In this document: one piece after another, positions 1 through 6,549 of the stretch
Layout of the letters: the number at the start of each line of letters is the position of its first letter
Numbering within the stretch: the first letter of the stretch is position 1
Assembly: GCA_025934455.1 (NCBI GenBank)
Contig: JAICYA010000049.1
Coordinates: 1 to 9,294 of the forward strand
Length of the DNA stretch: 9,294 nucleotides
Direction: 5' to 3'
DNA from: Rudaea sp.
GTDB taxonomy: Bacteria; Pseudomonadota; Gammaproteobacteria; Xanthomonadales; Rhodanobacteraceae
Notes under the pieces: model-generated
What the model was told of the DNA's origin: nothing
What the model saw: the letters and a program-made list of their open reading frames with translations, nothing else
Databases searched by the model: none
Made by a program: the position numbers and the translations under genes

Positions 1-1545
1 ATGAAGATCCGCGCGCAGATCGCGATGGTGCTCAACCTCGACAAGTGCATCGGCTGCCACACCTGCTCGATCACCTGCAAGAACGTGTGGACGTCGCGCG
101 AAGGTGTCGAGTACGCCTGGTTCAATAACGTCGAGACCAAGCCCGGCGTCGGCTACCCGAAGGAATGGGAAAACCAGGACAAGTGGAACGGCGGCTGGGT
201 GCGCAGCAAATCCGGCAAGCTGGTGCCGCGCGCGGGCGGCCGCTGGCGCATGCTGGCGAAGATCTTCGCCAATCCCGACCTGCCGCAGATCGACGACTAC
301 TACGAGCCGTTCGACTTCGACTACCAGCACCTGCACGAGGCGCCGGATTCCAAGCACCAGCCGACCGCGCGGCCGCGTTCGCTGATCTCGGGCGAGCGCA
401 TGCAGAAGATCCATTGGGGCCCGAACTGGGAGGAAATCCTCGGCACCGAATTCGCCAAGCGTTCGAAGGACAAGAACTTCGACAACGTGCAGAAGGAAAT
501 CTACGGCTCGTTCGAGAAGACCTTCATGATGTACTTGCCGCGCCTGTGCGAGCATTGCCTGAATCCGGCGTGCGTGTCGGCGTGCCCGTCCGGCGCGATC
601 TACAAGCGCGAGGAGGACGGCATCGTCCTGATCGACCAAGACAAGTGCCGCGGCTGGCGCATGTGCGTATCGGCCTGCCCGTACAAGAAGATTTACTACA
701 ACTGGAAGAGCGGCAAGTCCGAGAAGTGCATCTTCTGCTATCCGCGCATCGAGATGGGCGAACCCACCGTGTGCTCGGAAACCTGCGTCGGCCGCATCCG
801 CTACCTAGGAGTGATGCTGTACGACGCCGACCGCATCCAGGAAGCCGCCTCGGTGCCGTCGGAAAAAGACTTGTACCAGGCGCACCTGGATATCTTCCTC
901 GATCCGTTCGATCCCAAGGTGATCGAGGCGGCGCGCGCCGAAGGCATCCCCGACAACTGGCTGGAGGCGGCGAAGAAATCGCCGGTCTACAAGCTCGCGA
1001 TCGACTGGAAGCTTGCACTGCCGCTGCATCCGGAATACCGCACACTGCCGATGGTGTGGTACGTGCCGCCGTTGTCGCCGATCCAGTCGGCGGCCGAGCG
1101 CGGCCACGTCGGCATGAACGGCGACCTGCCGGATGTGGCTTCGCTGCGCATCCCGGTGCGCTATCTCGCCAACCTGCTGACCGCCGGCGACGAACGACCC
1201 GTCGTGCGTGCGCTCGAACGCCTGATGGCGATGCGCGCCTGGCGCCGTGCGATGAACGTGGATGGCGTGGAGGATGTGGCCGTGCTTGAGCAGGCCGGGT
1301 TGACCGTCGCGCAGGCCGAAGATATGTACCGCTATCTCGCCATCGCCAACTACGAGGACCGCTTCGTCATTCCGACCGCCCATCGCGAATACGCGAACGA
1401 CGCCTTCGGCGAGCGCGGCGGCTGCGGCTTCAGTTGGGGCAATGGCTGCGGCGGCGATTCCCCTGCCGACCTGTTCAGCCAGCGCAAGACGACCACCTAT
1501 GCCGTGCATCCAAACCGCCAGGAAAAACGCGAGGTGGTCGAATGA
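1..1545 (+). CDS. narH: Respiratory nitrate reductase beta subunit NarH
   Basis: This is the iron-sulfur electron-transfer subunit of the membrane-bound, cytoplasm-facing NarGHI nitrate reductase. It passes electrons from the NarI hemes to the molybdenum subunit NarG. The protein is 514 residues, close to the roughly 512 of E. coli NarH, and reads almost collinearly with it. All four cluster-binding cysteine groups are visible: C16/C19/C22/C26, C183/C186/C191/C195, C216/C222/C226 and C243/C246/C258/C262. In the third group W219 stands where a ferredoxin would have a cysteine, the signature of the [3Fe-4S] site in this family. No signal peptide is seen, as expected for a cytoplasmic subunit. 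The ATG is the first base of the window, so its ribosome site and the expected narG lie outside; the start is supported by the family-typical N-terminus MKIRAQIAMVLNLDKC. The stop overlaps the narJ start. The identity is secure. Confidence 0.98.
   Translation: MKIRAQIAMVLNLDKCIGCHTCSITCKNVWTSREGVEYAWFNNVETKPGVGYPKEWENQDKWNGGWVRSKSGKLVPRAGGRWRMLAKIFANPDLPQIDDYYEPFDFDYQHLHEAPDSKHQPTARPRSLISGERMQKIHWGPNWEEILGTEFAKRSKDKNFDNVQKEIYGSFEKTFMMYLPRLCEHCLNPACVSACPSGAIYKREEDGIVLIDQDKCRGWRMCVSACPYKKIYYNWKSGKSEKCIFCYPRIEMGEPTVCSETCVGRIRYLGVMLYDADRIQEAASVPSEKDLYQAHLDIFLDPFDPKVIEAARAEGIPDNWLEAAKKSPVYKLAIDWKLALPLHPEYRTLPMVWYVPPLSPIQSAAERGHVGMNGDLPDVASLRIPVRYLANLLTAGDERPVVRALERLMAMRAWRRAMNVDGVEDVAVLEQAGLTVAQAEDMYRYLAIANYEDRFVIPTAHREYANDAFGERGGCGFSWGNGCGGDSPADLFSQRKTTTYAVHPNRQEKREVVE
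1531..1534 (+). promoter_or_regulatory. Ribosome binding site for narJ (GAGG)
   Basis: GAGG lies 7 bases before the ATG at 1542, inside the last codons of narH. It supports that ATG over the open frame that extends upstream to 1434. Confidence 0.6.
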
Positions 1546-2225
1546 GCTGGCTGAAACTCGTCGGCGTGCTGATGGATTATCCGCAGGATGAACTGTGGCA
1601 GCACGGTGGAGAATTGCTCGAGGCGACCGACGATCCGATCCTTCCCGCACCGCGCCGTGCCGCGCTGGCGGACTTCGTGCGCGAGCTGCTTGCGGTCGAT
1701 CCGCTGGAAGCGCAGGAGCGCTGGCTGGCGATGTTCGACCGCGGCCGCTCGATGAGCCTGCTGCTGTTCGAGCACATCCATGGCGAATCGCGCGATCGCG
1801 GCCAGGCCATGGTCGATCTGGTCGCGGCCTATCGCAAGAACGGCTTCGAACTGGCGGCGAAGGAGCTGCCGGATTACCTGCCGCTGGTTCTCGAATACCT
1901 GAGCCAGCGCCCGCCTGATGAGGCGCGCGATTGGCTGCATCATGTCGGCCACATCGTCAGCCTGCTCGCCGCGCGCGCGACCGAACGCGAAAGTCCGTAC
2001 GCGCTCCTGTTCGAGATCCTGGCCGAGCATGCCGAAGCGAAGTTCGACACCGGCGTGCTGCGCCGGCGCGCACGCGAGGAGCCGCGCGACGACACCGCCG
2101 AGGCCATGGACCGCGTCTGGGAAGAGGAAGCGGTGCGCTTCGGCGCCGAGATGCCGAAAGACGATTGTTCGCCAAACGGCCGCGCACCCGAGCGCGGCGC
2201 GGCCAGCCGACAGGTGCAGCCATGA
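1542..2225 (+). CDS. narJ: Nitrate reductase assembly chaperone NarJ (molybdenum cofactor assembly)
   Basis: NarJ is a dedicated cytoplasmic chaperone, not part of the final enzyme. In characterised systems it binds apo-NarG, allows molybdenum cofactor insertion and holds NarGH until it docks on NarI. The product is 227 residues, close to the roughly 236 of E. coli NarJ, all-helical in appearance and without membrane segments. The family-typical start (MSWLKLVGVLMDYP) and the core around residues 60-93 (ERWLAMFDRGRSMSLLLFEH, then IHGESRDRGQAMVDL) are clear. The last 25 or so residues are low-complexity and variable, as usual. The ATG is chosen because it overlaps the narH stop as ATGA, has GAGG 7 bases upstream, and gives the conserved N-terminus; the longer upstream frame is a narH shadow. 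Its position between narH and narI is the standard order. Confidence 0.95.
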   Translation: MSWLKLVGVLMDYPQDELWQHGGELLEATDDPILPAPRRAALADFVRELLAVDPLEAQERWLAMFDRGRSMSLLLFEHIHGESRDRGQAMVDLVAAYRKNGFELAAKELPDYLPLVLEYLSQRPPDEARDWLHHVGHIVSLLAARATERESPYALLFEILAEHAEAKFDTGVLRRRAREEPRDDTAEAMDRVWEEEAVRFGAEMPKDDCSPNGRAPERGAASRQVQP

Positions 2226-2929
2226 GTTACGTCGATTTCCTGGGTTTCCAGGTCTACCCCTACATCGCGCTGGCGGTATTTTTCATCGGCAGCTGGGCGC
2301 GCTTCGACCGTGCCATGTACACCTGGCGCACGGGCTCGAGCCAGCTGCTGTCCAGCCGCGGCATGCGCATCGGCAGCAATCTCTTCCACGTCGGCATCCT
2401 CGTCGTGCTCGCCGGCCACGTGGTCGGGCTGCTCACGCCGCACTTCGTGTACGAGATTTTCGTCACCGCGCACCAGAAGCAGATCCTGGCGATGGTCGTC
2501 GGCGGAGTGTTCGGCGCGATCTGCCTCGTTGGCTTGCTGATCCTGCTGGCGCGGCGCCTGTTCAATCCGCGCGTGCGCGCCACCGGCACGTTCGGCGATA
2601 CCTTGATCCTGGTATTGCTGCTCGCGCAGCTGTTGCTCGGCCTGTATACGATCGTGCTGTCCAGCCACCACATGGATGGCAGCGTCATGATCGTGCTGGC
2701 CGAGTGGGCGCAGCACATCGTCACCTTCCGCGGCGGCGCCGCCGAATTCGTCGTCGGCGTGGATTGGGTCTACAAGGCGCATATCTTCCTCGGCATGACG
2801 CTGTTCCTGCTCACGCCGTTCACGCGCCTGATCCACATCTGGAGCATCCCGGTCAGCTACCTGTGGCGGCCCTACCAGGTCGTGCGCCGGCGCCAGCCGA
2901 CGCTCAATTACGGACCGCGCACGCCGTGA
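2222..2929 (+). CDS. narI: Respiratory nitrate reductase gamma subunit NarI (cytochrome b)
   Basis: NarI is the membrane anchor and quinol oxidase of NarGHI. It oxidises quinol on the periplasmic side and delivers electrons through two b hemes to NarH. The protein has 235 residues against about 225 in E. coli, with five hydrophobic segments (roughly residues 5-28, 53-72, 89-110, 126-147 and 183-204). The four heme-ligating histidines fall at H56, H66, H187 and H205, the same numbers as in E. coli NarI. The C-terminal tail is basic (residues 216-235), consistent with a cytoplasmic end. The ATG overlaps the narJ stop as ATGA, and a short AGG at 2212-2214 sits 7 bases ahead. The stop in turn overlaps the GTG start of the isomerase gene. 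The identity is secure. Confidence 0.97.
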   Translation: MSYVDFLGFQVYPYIALAVFFIGSWARFDRAMYTWRTGSSQLLSSRGMRIGSNLFHVGILVVLAGHVVGLLTPHFVYEIFVTAHQKQILAMVVGGVFGAICLVGLLILLARRLFNPRVRATGTFGDTLILVLLLAQLLLGLYTIVLSSHHMDGSVMIVLAEWAQHIVTFRGGAAEFVVGVDWVYKAHIFLGMTLFLLTPFTRLIHIWSIPVSYLWRPYQVVRRRQPTLNYGPRTP

Positions 2930-3819
2930 CGGCGCACGCCAGCCGCGAGATTCCCGTCACCGTCATCGATTCGGGTGAATCGGTGGCGGTCGAGGCGCAC
3001 GCGCATCACCACGCGCACGCCGACGAGGGTCCGCGCAGTCTCGGCAGCGCGCCGCCGTGCTATCTGCATGTCGGCGACACCGCCATCGACGAAGCCACCA
3101 TCGCGCAGGAAATGCAGTACCACCGCGACGCCGATCCGCATCGCGCGCGCAATGCCGCCGCACGCGCGCTGGTCGTGCGCGAGCTGCTGCGGCGCGAGGC
3201 CGAGCGCCTTGGCATCGACGCGGAAGCGGAAAGCTGCGACGGCGAAACCGCGGAAGAAACCGCGATCCGCGTGCTGATCGAGCGCGAGATGCCGGTGCCG
3301 GCGCCGAGCGCGGAGGCGTGCCGGCGCTACTTCGAGAGTAACGCGCAACGCCTGCGCCGCCCGGATCGCCTGCGCGTGCGCCACATCCTGCTGGCCGCCA
3401 CGCCGGATGACGCCGAAGAGCGACTCGCAGCACGCACGCGCGGCGAGGAACTCATCGCCGAACTGCGCGTGCACCCTGAGCGCTTCACCGAATTTGCGCA
3501 GCGCCACTCCGCGTGCCCGTCGCGCGACGATGGCGGCGACCTGGGCTGGATCGAACGCGGCGACACGGTGCCGGAATTCGAGCGTCAGTTGTTCATGCTC
3601 GCGCCGGGCCTGGCCGGGCTCACCGTCGAAACACGCTACGGCCATCACGTGGTGCAGGTGGACGAGATCGTGCGCGGCGTGCCGCTGCTGTTTGCCGAGG
3701 CCGAGACGAAAATCGCCGCGTACCTGGAAACCCAGGCGCGGCAGAACGCGATCCAGCAATACCTCACCATCCTTTCCGAACGCTACGGCGTGCGCGGCCT
3801 GGAGCATTTCGAGAACTGA
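2926..3819 (+). CDS. Parvulin-type (PpiC) peptidyl-prolyl cis-trans isomerase of the nar operon
   Basis: This encodes a predicted peptidyl-prolyl isomerase of 297 residues. The rotamase domain spans about residues 149-246: RLRVRHILL at 149-157, then HSACPSRDDGGDLGW ending at W208, and a C-terminal strand YGHHVVQV at 238-245. Residues 50-145 form a charged helical region of the kind that precedes rotamase domains in NifM/SurA-like proteins. The N-terminus has a histidine cluster (H25, H27, H28, H29, H31). No signal peptide or membrane segment is seen, so it should act in the cytoplasm, unlike SurA or PrsA. I chose GTG at 2926 because it overlaps the narI stop as GTGA, the same arrangement as the two preceding junctions; there is no clear Shine-Dalgarno, so coupling is likely. 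From memory, a PpiC-type gene follows narI in Pseudomonas aeruginosa too. A role in folding a nitrate reductase subunit is inference. Confidence 0.9.
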   Translation: MTAHASREIPVTVIDSGESVAVEAHAHHHAHADEGPRSLGSAPPCYLHVGDTAIDEATIAQEMQYHRDADPHRARNAAARALVVRELLRREAERLGIDAEAESCDGETAEETAIRVLIEREMPVPAPSAEACRRYFESNAQRLRRPDRLRVRHILLAATPDDAEERLAARTRGEELIAELRVHPERFTEFAQRHSACPSRDDGGDLGWIERGDTVPEFERQLFMLAPGLAGLTVETRYGHHVVQVDEIVRGVPLLFAEAETKIAAYLETQARQNAIQQYLTILSERYGVRGLEHFEN

Positions 3820-3864
3820 CCGCAGCGCGCACACCGATTCCCTTCCGAAGAGCGCCCACCGATC

Positions 3865-5259
3865 ATGACGACCACTGCCATCGACGTGACTCCCGCGCAA
3901 CGCGCGCGTGCCCTGTGGCTGAGTACGTTCGCCTTCGCCGTGTGCTTCGCCGTGTGGGTGATTTTCTCGATCATCGGCGTCGAGCTGAAGAAGGAACTGG
4001 GCCTGTCCGACACCCAGTTCGGCCTGCTCGTGGCGACGCCGATCCTGACCGGCTCCATCAGCCGGCCGCTGCTCGGCATCTGGTCCGAAATGATCGGCGG
4101 CAATCGCGTGTTCGCGTTGGCGATGCTGGTCGTGGCCGGATTCACGTTCGCGCTGCCGTTCGCGCATTCCTATCCGGTCCTGCTGCTGCTTGGCCTCGGC
4201 CTTGGCCTCGCTGGCGGAACCTTCGCGGTGGGCGTCGTGTACGTGTCGGCCTGGTATCCGCGCGAGCGCCAGGGTACGGCGCTCGGTTTGTTCGGCATGG
4301 GCAACGTTGGCGCCGCGGTGACGAGCTTCGGCGCACCGCTCCTGCTCACGGTCATGGATTGGCGCCAGGTTGCGGACATCTACGCGTTCGCGGCACTGGC
4401 GACGGCGGTGTTGTACTTCCTGTTCGCGCAGGTCGACCCCTTGACCCGCGGCCGCGCCAGCGGCGGTCGCGGCGCATCGCTCGCCGAGCGCCTGGCGCCA
4501 CTGAAGAACTTGCAGGTGTGGCGTTTCTCCTTGTACTACTTCCTCGTCTTCGGCGGCTTCGTCGCGCTGGCCTCGTGGCTGCCGCGCTACTACATGGGCG
4601 TGTACAAGGTCGATCTGAGCACCGCCGGCATGCTCGCCGCCAGCTTCGGGCTGCCGGCCACGCTGTTCCGCGCGGTTGGCGGCGCGCTTGCGGATCGTTT
4701 TGGCGCGCGCCGCATGATGTACCTCTCGTTCTCCGTATGCATGGTCGGACTGTTCCTGCTTTCGTATCCGGCCACGCATTACGTGATTGATGGCATCCGC
4801 GGGCCGATCGCGTTCACGATCGCGCCGAGCATGCTCGAGCGCGCAGCGGTGCTGTTCCTGCTCGGCGTGGTGATGGCGTTCGGCATGGCCGCGGTGTTCA
4901 AGCACATTCCGAGCTATTACCCGCAGCATGTCGGCGCGGTCGGCGGCGTGGTCGGCATGATCGGCGGCCTCGGCGGTTTCTTCCTGCCGATCGCGTTCGG
5001 CGTGATGAACGACCTGGTCGGCATCTGGAGCAGTTGCTTCATGTTGTTGTTCGTGATCGCGCTCACCAACCTGCTGTGGATGCACTTCGCGATCCTGCGC
5101 ATGGACCGCGCACTGCACCCCGAGCTGAAAGCGGAGAGGGACCTGCCCGAGATCATGGCCGTGCGCGACGCCGCGTTGCGTGCGCACGAGGCGGCCGAGG
5201 CGGCGAGCAAGGCCGCGCAGGAAGCCGCCGCCGCCGCGCAAAGGTTGCGCGCCGGCTGA
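3865..5259 (+). CDS. narK: NarK-type nitrate/nitrite transporter (major facilitator superfamily)
   Basis: This inner-membrane transporter of 464 residues imports nitrate for NarGHI and/or exports nitrite. About 12 hydrophobic segments are visible. Both glycine-rich nitrate signature regions are present: around residues 108-123 (GLGLAGGTFAVG) and 357-375 (GAVGGVVGMIGGLGGFFLP). Arginines R67 (helix 2, SISRPLLG) and R269 (LFRAVGGALADRFG) occupy the places of the two substrate-binding arginines of E. coli NarK. The sequence resembles the shorter NarK1-like group, often proposed to be nitrate/proton symporters, but subtype cannot be proved here. Residues 429-464 form an alanine-rich, charged, helical tail. 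The ATG follows the isomerase gene by 45 bases; a GAAGAG at 3847-3852 is a distant ribosome site candidate. No promoter or FNR-like box is seen in that gap, so it is probably cotranscribed with narHJI. Placement after narI, not before narG, is a variant order. Confidence 0.92.
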   Translation: MTTTAIDVTPAQRARALWLSTFAFAVCFAVWVIFSIIGVELKKELGLSDTQFGLLVATPILTGSISRPLLGIWSEMIGGNRVFALAMLVVAGFTFALPFAHSYPVLLLLGLGLGLAGGTFAVGVVYVSAWYPRERQGTALGLFGMGNVGAAVTSFGAPLLLTVMDWRQVADIYAFAALATAVLYFLFAQVDPLTRGRASGGRGASLAERLAPLKNLQVWRFSLYYFLVFGGFVALASWLPRYYMGVYKVDLSTAGMLAASFGLPATLFRAVGGALADRFGARRMMYLSFSVCMVGLFLLSYPATHYVIDGIRGPIAFTIAPSMLERAAVLFLLGVVMAFGMAAVFKHIPSYYPQHVGAVGGVVGMIGGLGGFFLPIAFGVMNDLVGIWSSCFMLLFVIALTNLLWMHFAILRMDRALHPELKAERDLPEIMAVRDAALRAHEAAEAASKAAQEAAAAAQRLRAG

Positions 5260-5278
5260 GCGCGTTCAGCGCGTGCTC
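5258..5278 (+). terminator. Possible weak hairpin at the narK / channel gene junction
   Basis: The RNA of the plus strand could form an 8-pair stem, GAGCGCGU against GCGUGCUC, with a 5-base loop (5266-5270). Two of the pairs are G-U, so the hairpin is weaker when read from the minus strand. It starts within the narK stop and overlaps the stop of the convergent channel gene. There is no T-run after it, so it is not a canonical rho-independent terminator. It may slow polymerase or protect the 3' end, or may be chance in GC-rich sequence. Confidence 0.25.
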
Positions 5279-6321
5279 GACGCGCGCCAATGCCGGCGCA
5301 GCGCGCGCAGTTGCCCGATAAACAGGATCGTCCACGCGGCGAGGCCGATGCCGAACATCAGGTGCGGCAGCAGGCCGAGGAAATCCAGGCTCATCGCCTG
5401 CATCATGCGCAGCGTGCTGGCGGCGTACATGCCCAGCGGGAACACCGCGCCCCAGTACATGGGGTCATAGGTGAACGGGAACCGCTTGATGCCGTGGCGC
5501 CAGATCGCGAGCACCACGAGCATGGGGATCCACCAGGTGCCGGTCGCCCAGTAGAACACGGTGAAGCCCTTGATGAAGGGCAGCATCGAATGGATGAACG
5601 GCGCGTGCGGCGTGTTGAGGATGAGCAGCGCGCCGGCGAGGGTCGAGATCGCCATCGCGCCCATGTTGATCCAGTACGGCGGCGACAGGTCGGCCGGCGA
5701 AAATTCGAAGAACGTGTAGCGGTAGAAGATCAGCGACATCATCCAGATGTAGAGCATGCCGCCCCACAGCCACATCGACAGGGCGAAGAAGTTCAACTCC
5801 AGGCGCAACGGCTGCTCGACTTCCGGTGCGATCAGCGCGGCGAGCACCGCCATCGACTGCGTCGCCACCACGGCCAGCAGCCAGCCGCCGTTGATGCCGC
5901 GATCGAGGCTCGGCTTGGGCGACTTGACCGTGAGCACGGTGAAGATGGTGTAGATGAAGCCGATCCATGCCAGCAGGCCTACGCCGCCGAGCAGCACGGC
6001 AATGCGCAGGCTGCCGCCGAGCAGCAGGCTCTGGCTGCCGAGGATCGAGCAGGCGGCAACGAAAGTGAAGAAGCCCGGCGCGCGCAGGTGGTCGAACAGA
6101 TCCTCGATGACCCGGCGCGGATGCCAGAGCAGGCGCGCCAGCGCGAGCACGCAGATGATCGCGAACAGGAGCCAGTTCAGCGCGAACAGCGCGGCTGGCA
6201 CCACCGGTACCGCGAGCAGGTGCGCGGCCAGCGACAGGATGCCGGTCGCCATCACCATGCTGAAATAGCCGGGCGACATCGTCTCGACCGATGCGCGCAC
6301 GCGCGGCAGCCACACGCTCAT
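5266..6321 (-). CDS. TehA/Mae1/SLAC1-family membrane channel or transporter
   Basis: This is a predicted inner-membrane protein of 351 residues with about ten hydrophobic segments, the fold of the TehA / voltage-dependent anion channel family. The N-terminal SPGYFSMVMATGILS (16-30) and the late YDPMYWGAVFPLGMYAAST (285-303) are typical of that family. Members are called tellurite resistance proteins, C4-dicarboxylate carriers, sulfite exporters or plant anion channels that pass nitrate and chloride. Substrate cannot be assigned from sequence. Next to nar genes and downstream of a Dnr-like box, an anion such as nitrate or nitrite is a reasonable guess. The ATG at 6321 is chosen because it leaves a short basic leader before helix 1. 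The frame stays open to 6435, but those added residues are arginine-rich and would run towards the regulatory region; ATG codon 15 is another option. It converges on narK with a 6-base gap. Confidence 0.85.
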   Translation of the reverse strand: MSVWLPRVRASVETMSPGYFSMVMATGILSLAAHLLAVPVVPAALFALNWLLFAIICVLALARLLWHPRRVIEDLFDHLRAPGFFTFVAACSILGSQSLLLGGSLRIAVLLGGVGLLAWIGFIYTIFTVLTVKSPKPSLDRGINGGWLLAVVATQSMAVLAALIAPEVEQPLRLELNFFALSMWLWGGMLYIWMMSLIFYRYTFFEFSPADLSPPYWINMGAMAISTLAGALLILNTPHAPFIHSMLPFIKGFTVFYWATGTWWIPMLVVLAIWRHGIKRFPFTYDPMYWGAVFPLGMYAASTLRMMQAMSLDFLGLLPHLMFGIGLAAWTILFIGQLRALRRHWRASSTR

Positions 6322-6433
6322 GGTGCACGCTTTCGCGCCGCGTGGCGGGCGCTGGCGGCGATCGACGCGGGCATCGGATAGCCGAAGGAGGAAACTGGCG
6401 GCATGCGTACCTCGAAACCGGGAGGGTCCGTGC

Positions 6434-6439
6434 ATCGTC
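6434..6439 (-). promoter_or_regulatory. Candidate -10 element for the channel gene
   Basis: Read on the minus strand this is GACGAT, matching 3 of 6 positions of TATAAT including the key A2 and T6. It sits where a -10 hexamer would be if the box centred at 6468.5 were at -41.5, giving a start near 6427 and a leader of about 106 bases. It was located by spacing, not by a strong match, so it is tentative. Confidence 0.2.
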
Positions 6440-6461
6440 CATGCCGCATGCGCGGATGTCC

Positions 6462-6475
6462 TTGACCGACGTCAA
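6462..6475. promoter_or_regulatory. FNR/Dnr/NnrR-type regulator binding site (TTGAC-N4-GTCAA)
   Basis: The 14 bases TTGACCGACGTCAA form a perfect inverted repeat with half-sites TTGAC and GTCAA and a 4-base spacer. This is the form of binding sites for the FNR/Dnr/NnrR group of the CRP superfamily; FNR itself prefers TTGAT/ATCAA, while TTGAC/GTCAA halves are common for Dnr-like regulators. It lies between two divergent genes, centred 81.5 bases before the secreted-protein start and about 147 before the channel start. A -41.5 centre would place transcription starts near 6510 (plus) and 6427 (minus). Control by low oxygen or nitric oxide is inferred. No regulator gene is in the window. Confidence 0.75.
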
Positions 6476-6497
6476 TGGTACGCCGCCGGCGGCATGC

Positions 6498-6503
6498 CAT
6501 GCT
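6498..6503 (+). promoter_or_regulatory. Candidate -10 element for the secreted-protein gene
   Basis: CATGCT matches TATAAT at 3 of 6 positions, including A2 and the final T. It falls exactly where a -10 would be if the upstream TTGAC-N4-GTCAA box were centred at -41.5, predicting a start near 6510 and a leader of about 40 bases. Activator-dependent promoters often have poor hexamers, but the match alone is weak. Confidence 0.3.
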
Positions 6504-6538
6504 TGCCTCCAAGGCGGTGGACCGACCGTCCCCTGTGT

Positions 6539-6542
6539 GGAG
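6539..6542 (+). promoter_or_regulatory. Ribosome binding site for the secreted-protein gene (GGAG)
   Basis: GGAG lies 7 bases before the ATG at 6550. This fixes the start there (or at the adjacent ATG 6553), in preference to the ATG at 6475, which overlaps the regulator box and would destroy the signal peptide layout. Confidence 0.65.
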
Positions 6543-6549
6543 ATTACCG

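Noticed and set aside
1918..2925. Upstream extension of the isomerase frame through narI and part of narJ.
   Set aside because: It overlaps recognised NarJ and NarI in other frames. The GTGA overlap at 2926 gives a sensible start.
2908..5241. A 777-residue open frame on the minus strand opposite the isomerase and narK genes.
   Set aside because: Its product is a low-complexity Arg/His/Gln/Glu-rich string with no domain, and it lies exactly opposite two well-recognised genes. This is typical of antisense frames in GC-rich codons.
5290..6381. A 363-residue open frame on the plus strand opposite the channel gene, and a 413-residue one at 7407-8648 opposite ubiD.
   Set aside because: Both encode compositionally biased proteins opposite strongly recognised membrane channel and UbiD sequences.
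6322..6435. Longer N-terminus for the channel protein.
   Set aside because: The extra 38 residues are basic and not like the family, and the ATG at 6321 leaves a normal short leader before the first helix. The start is not proved.
6462..6467. TTGACC as a sigma-70 -35 element.
   Set aside because: At 17-base spacing the next hexamer is GCCGGC, with no resemblance to a -10. On the minus strand TTGACG is followed at the same spacing by CGCATG. The full palindrome explains the sequence better.
6482..6493. The 12-base palindrome GCCGCCGGCGGC just downstream of the Dnr-like box.
   Set aside because: It is a simple GC-only palindrome, expected by chance in this composition, with no loop for a hairpin and no known regulator match.
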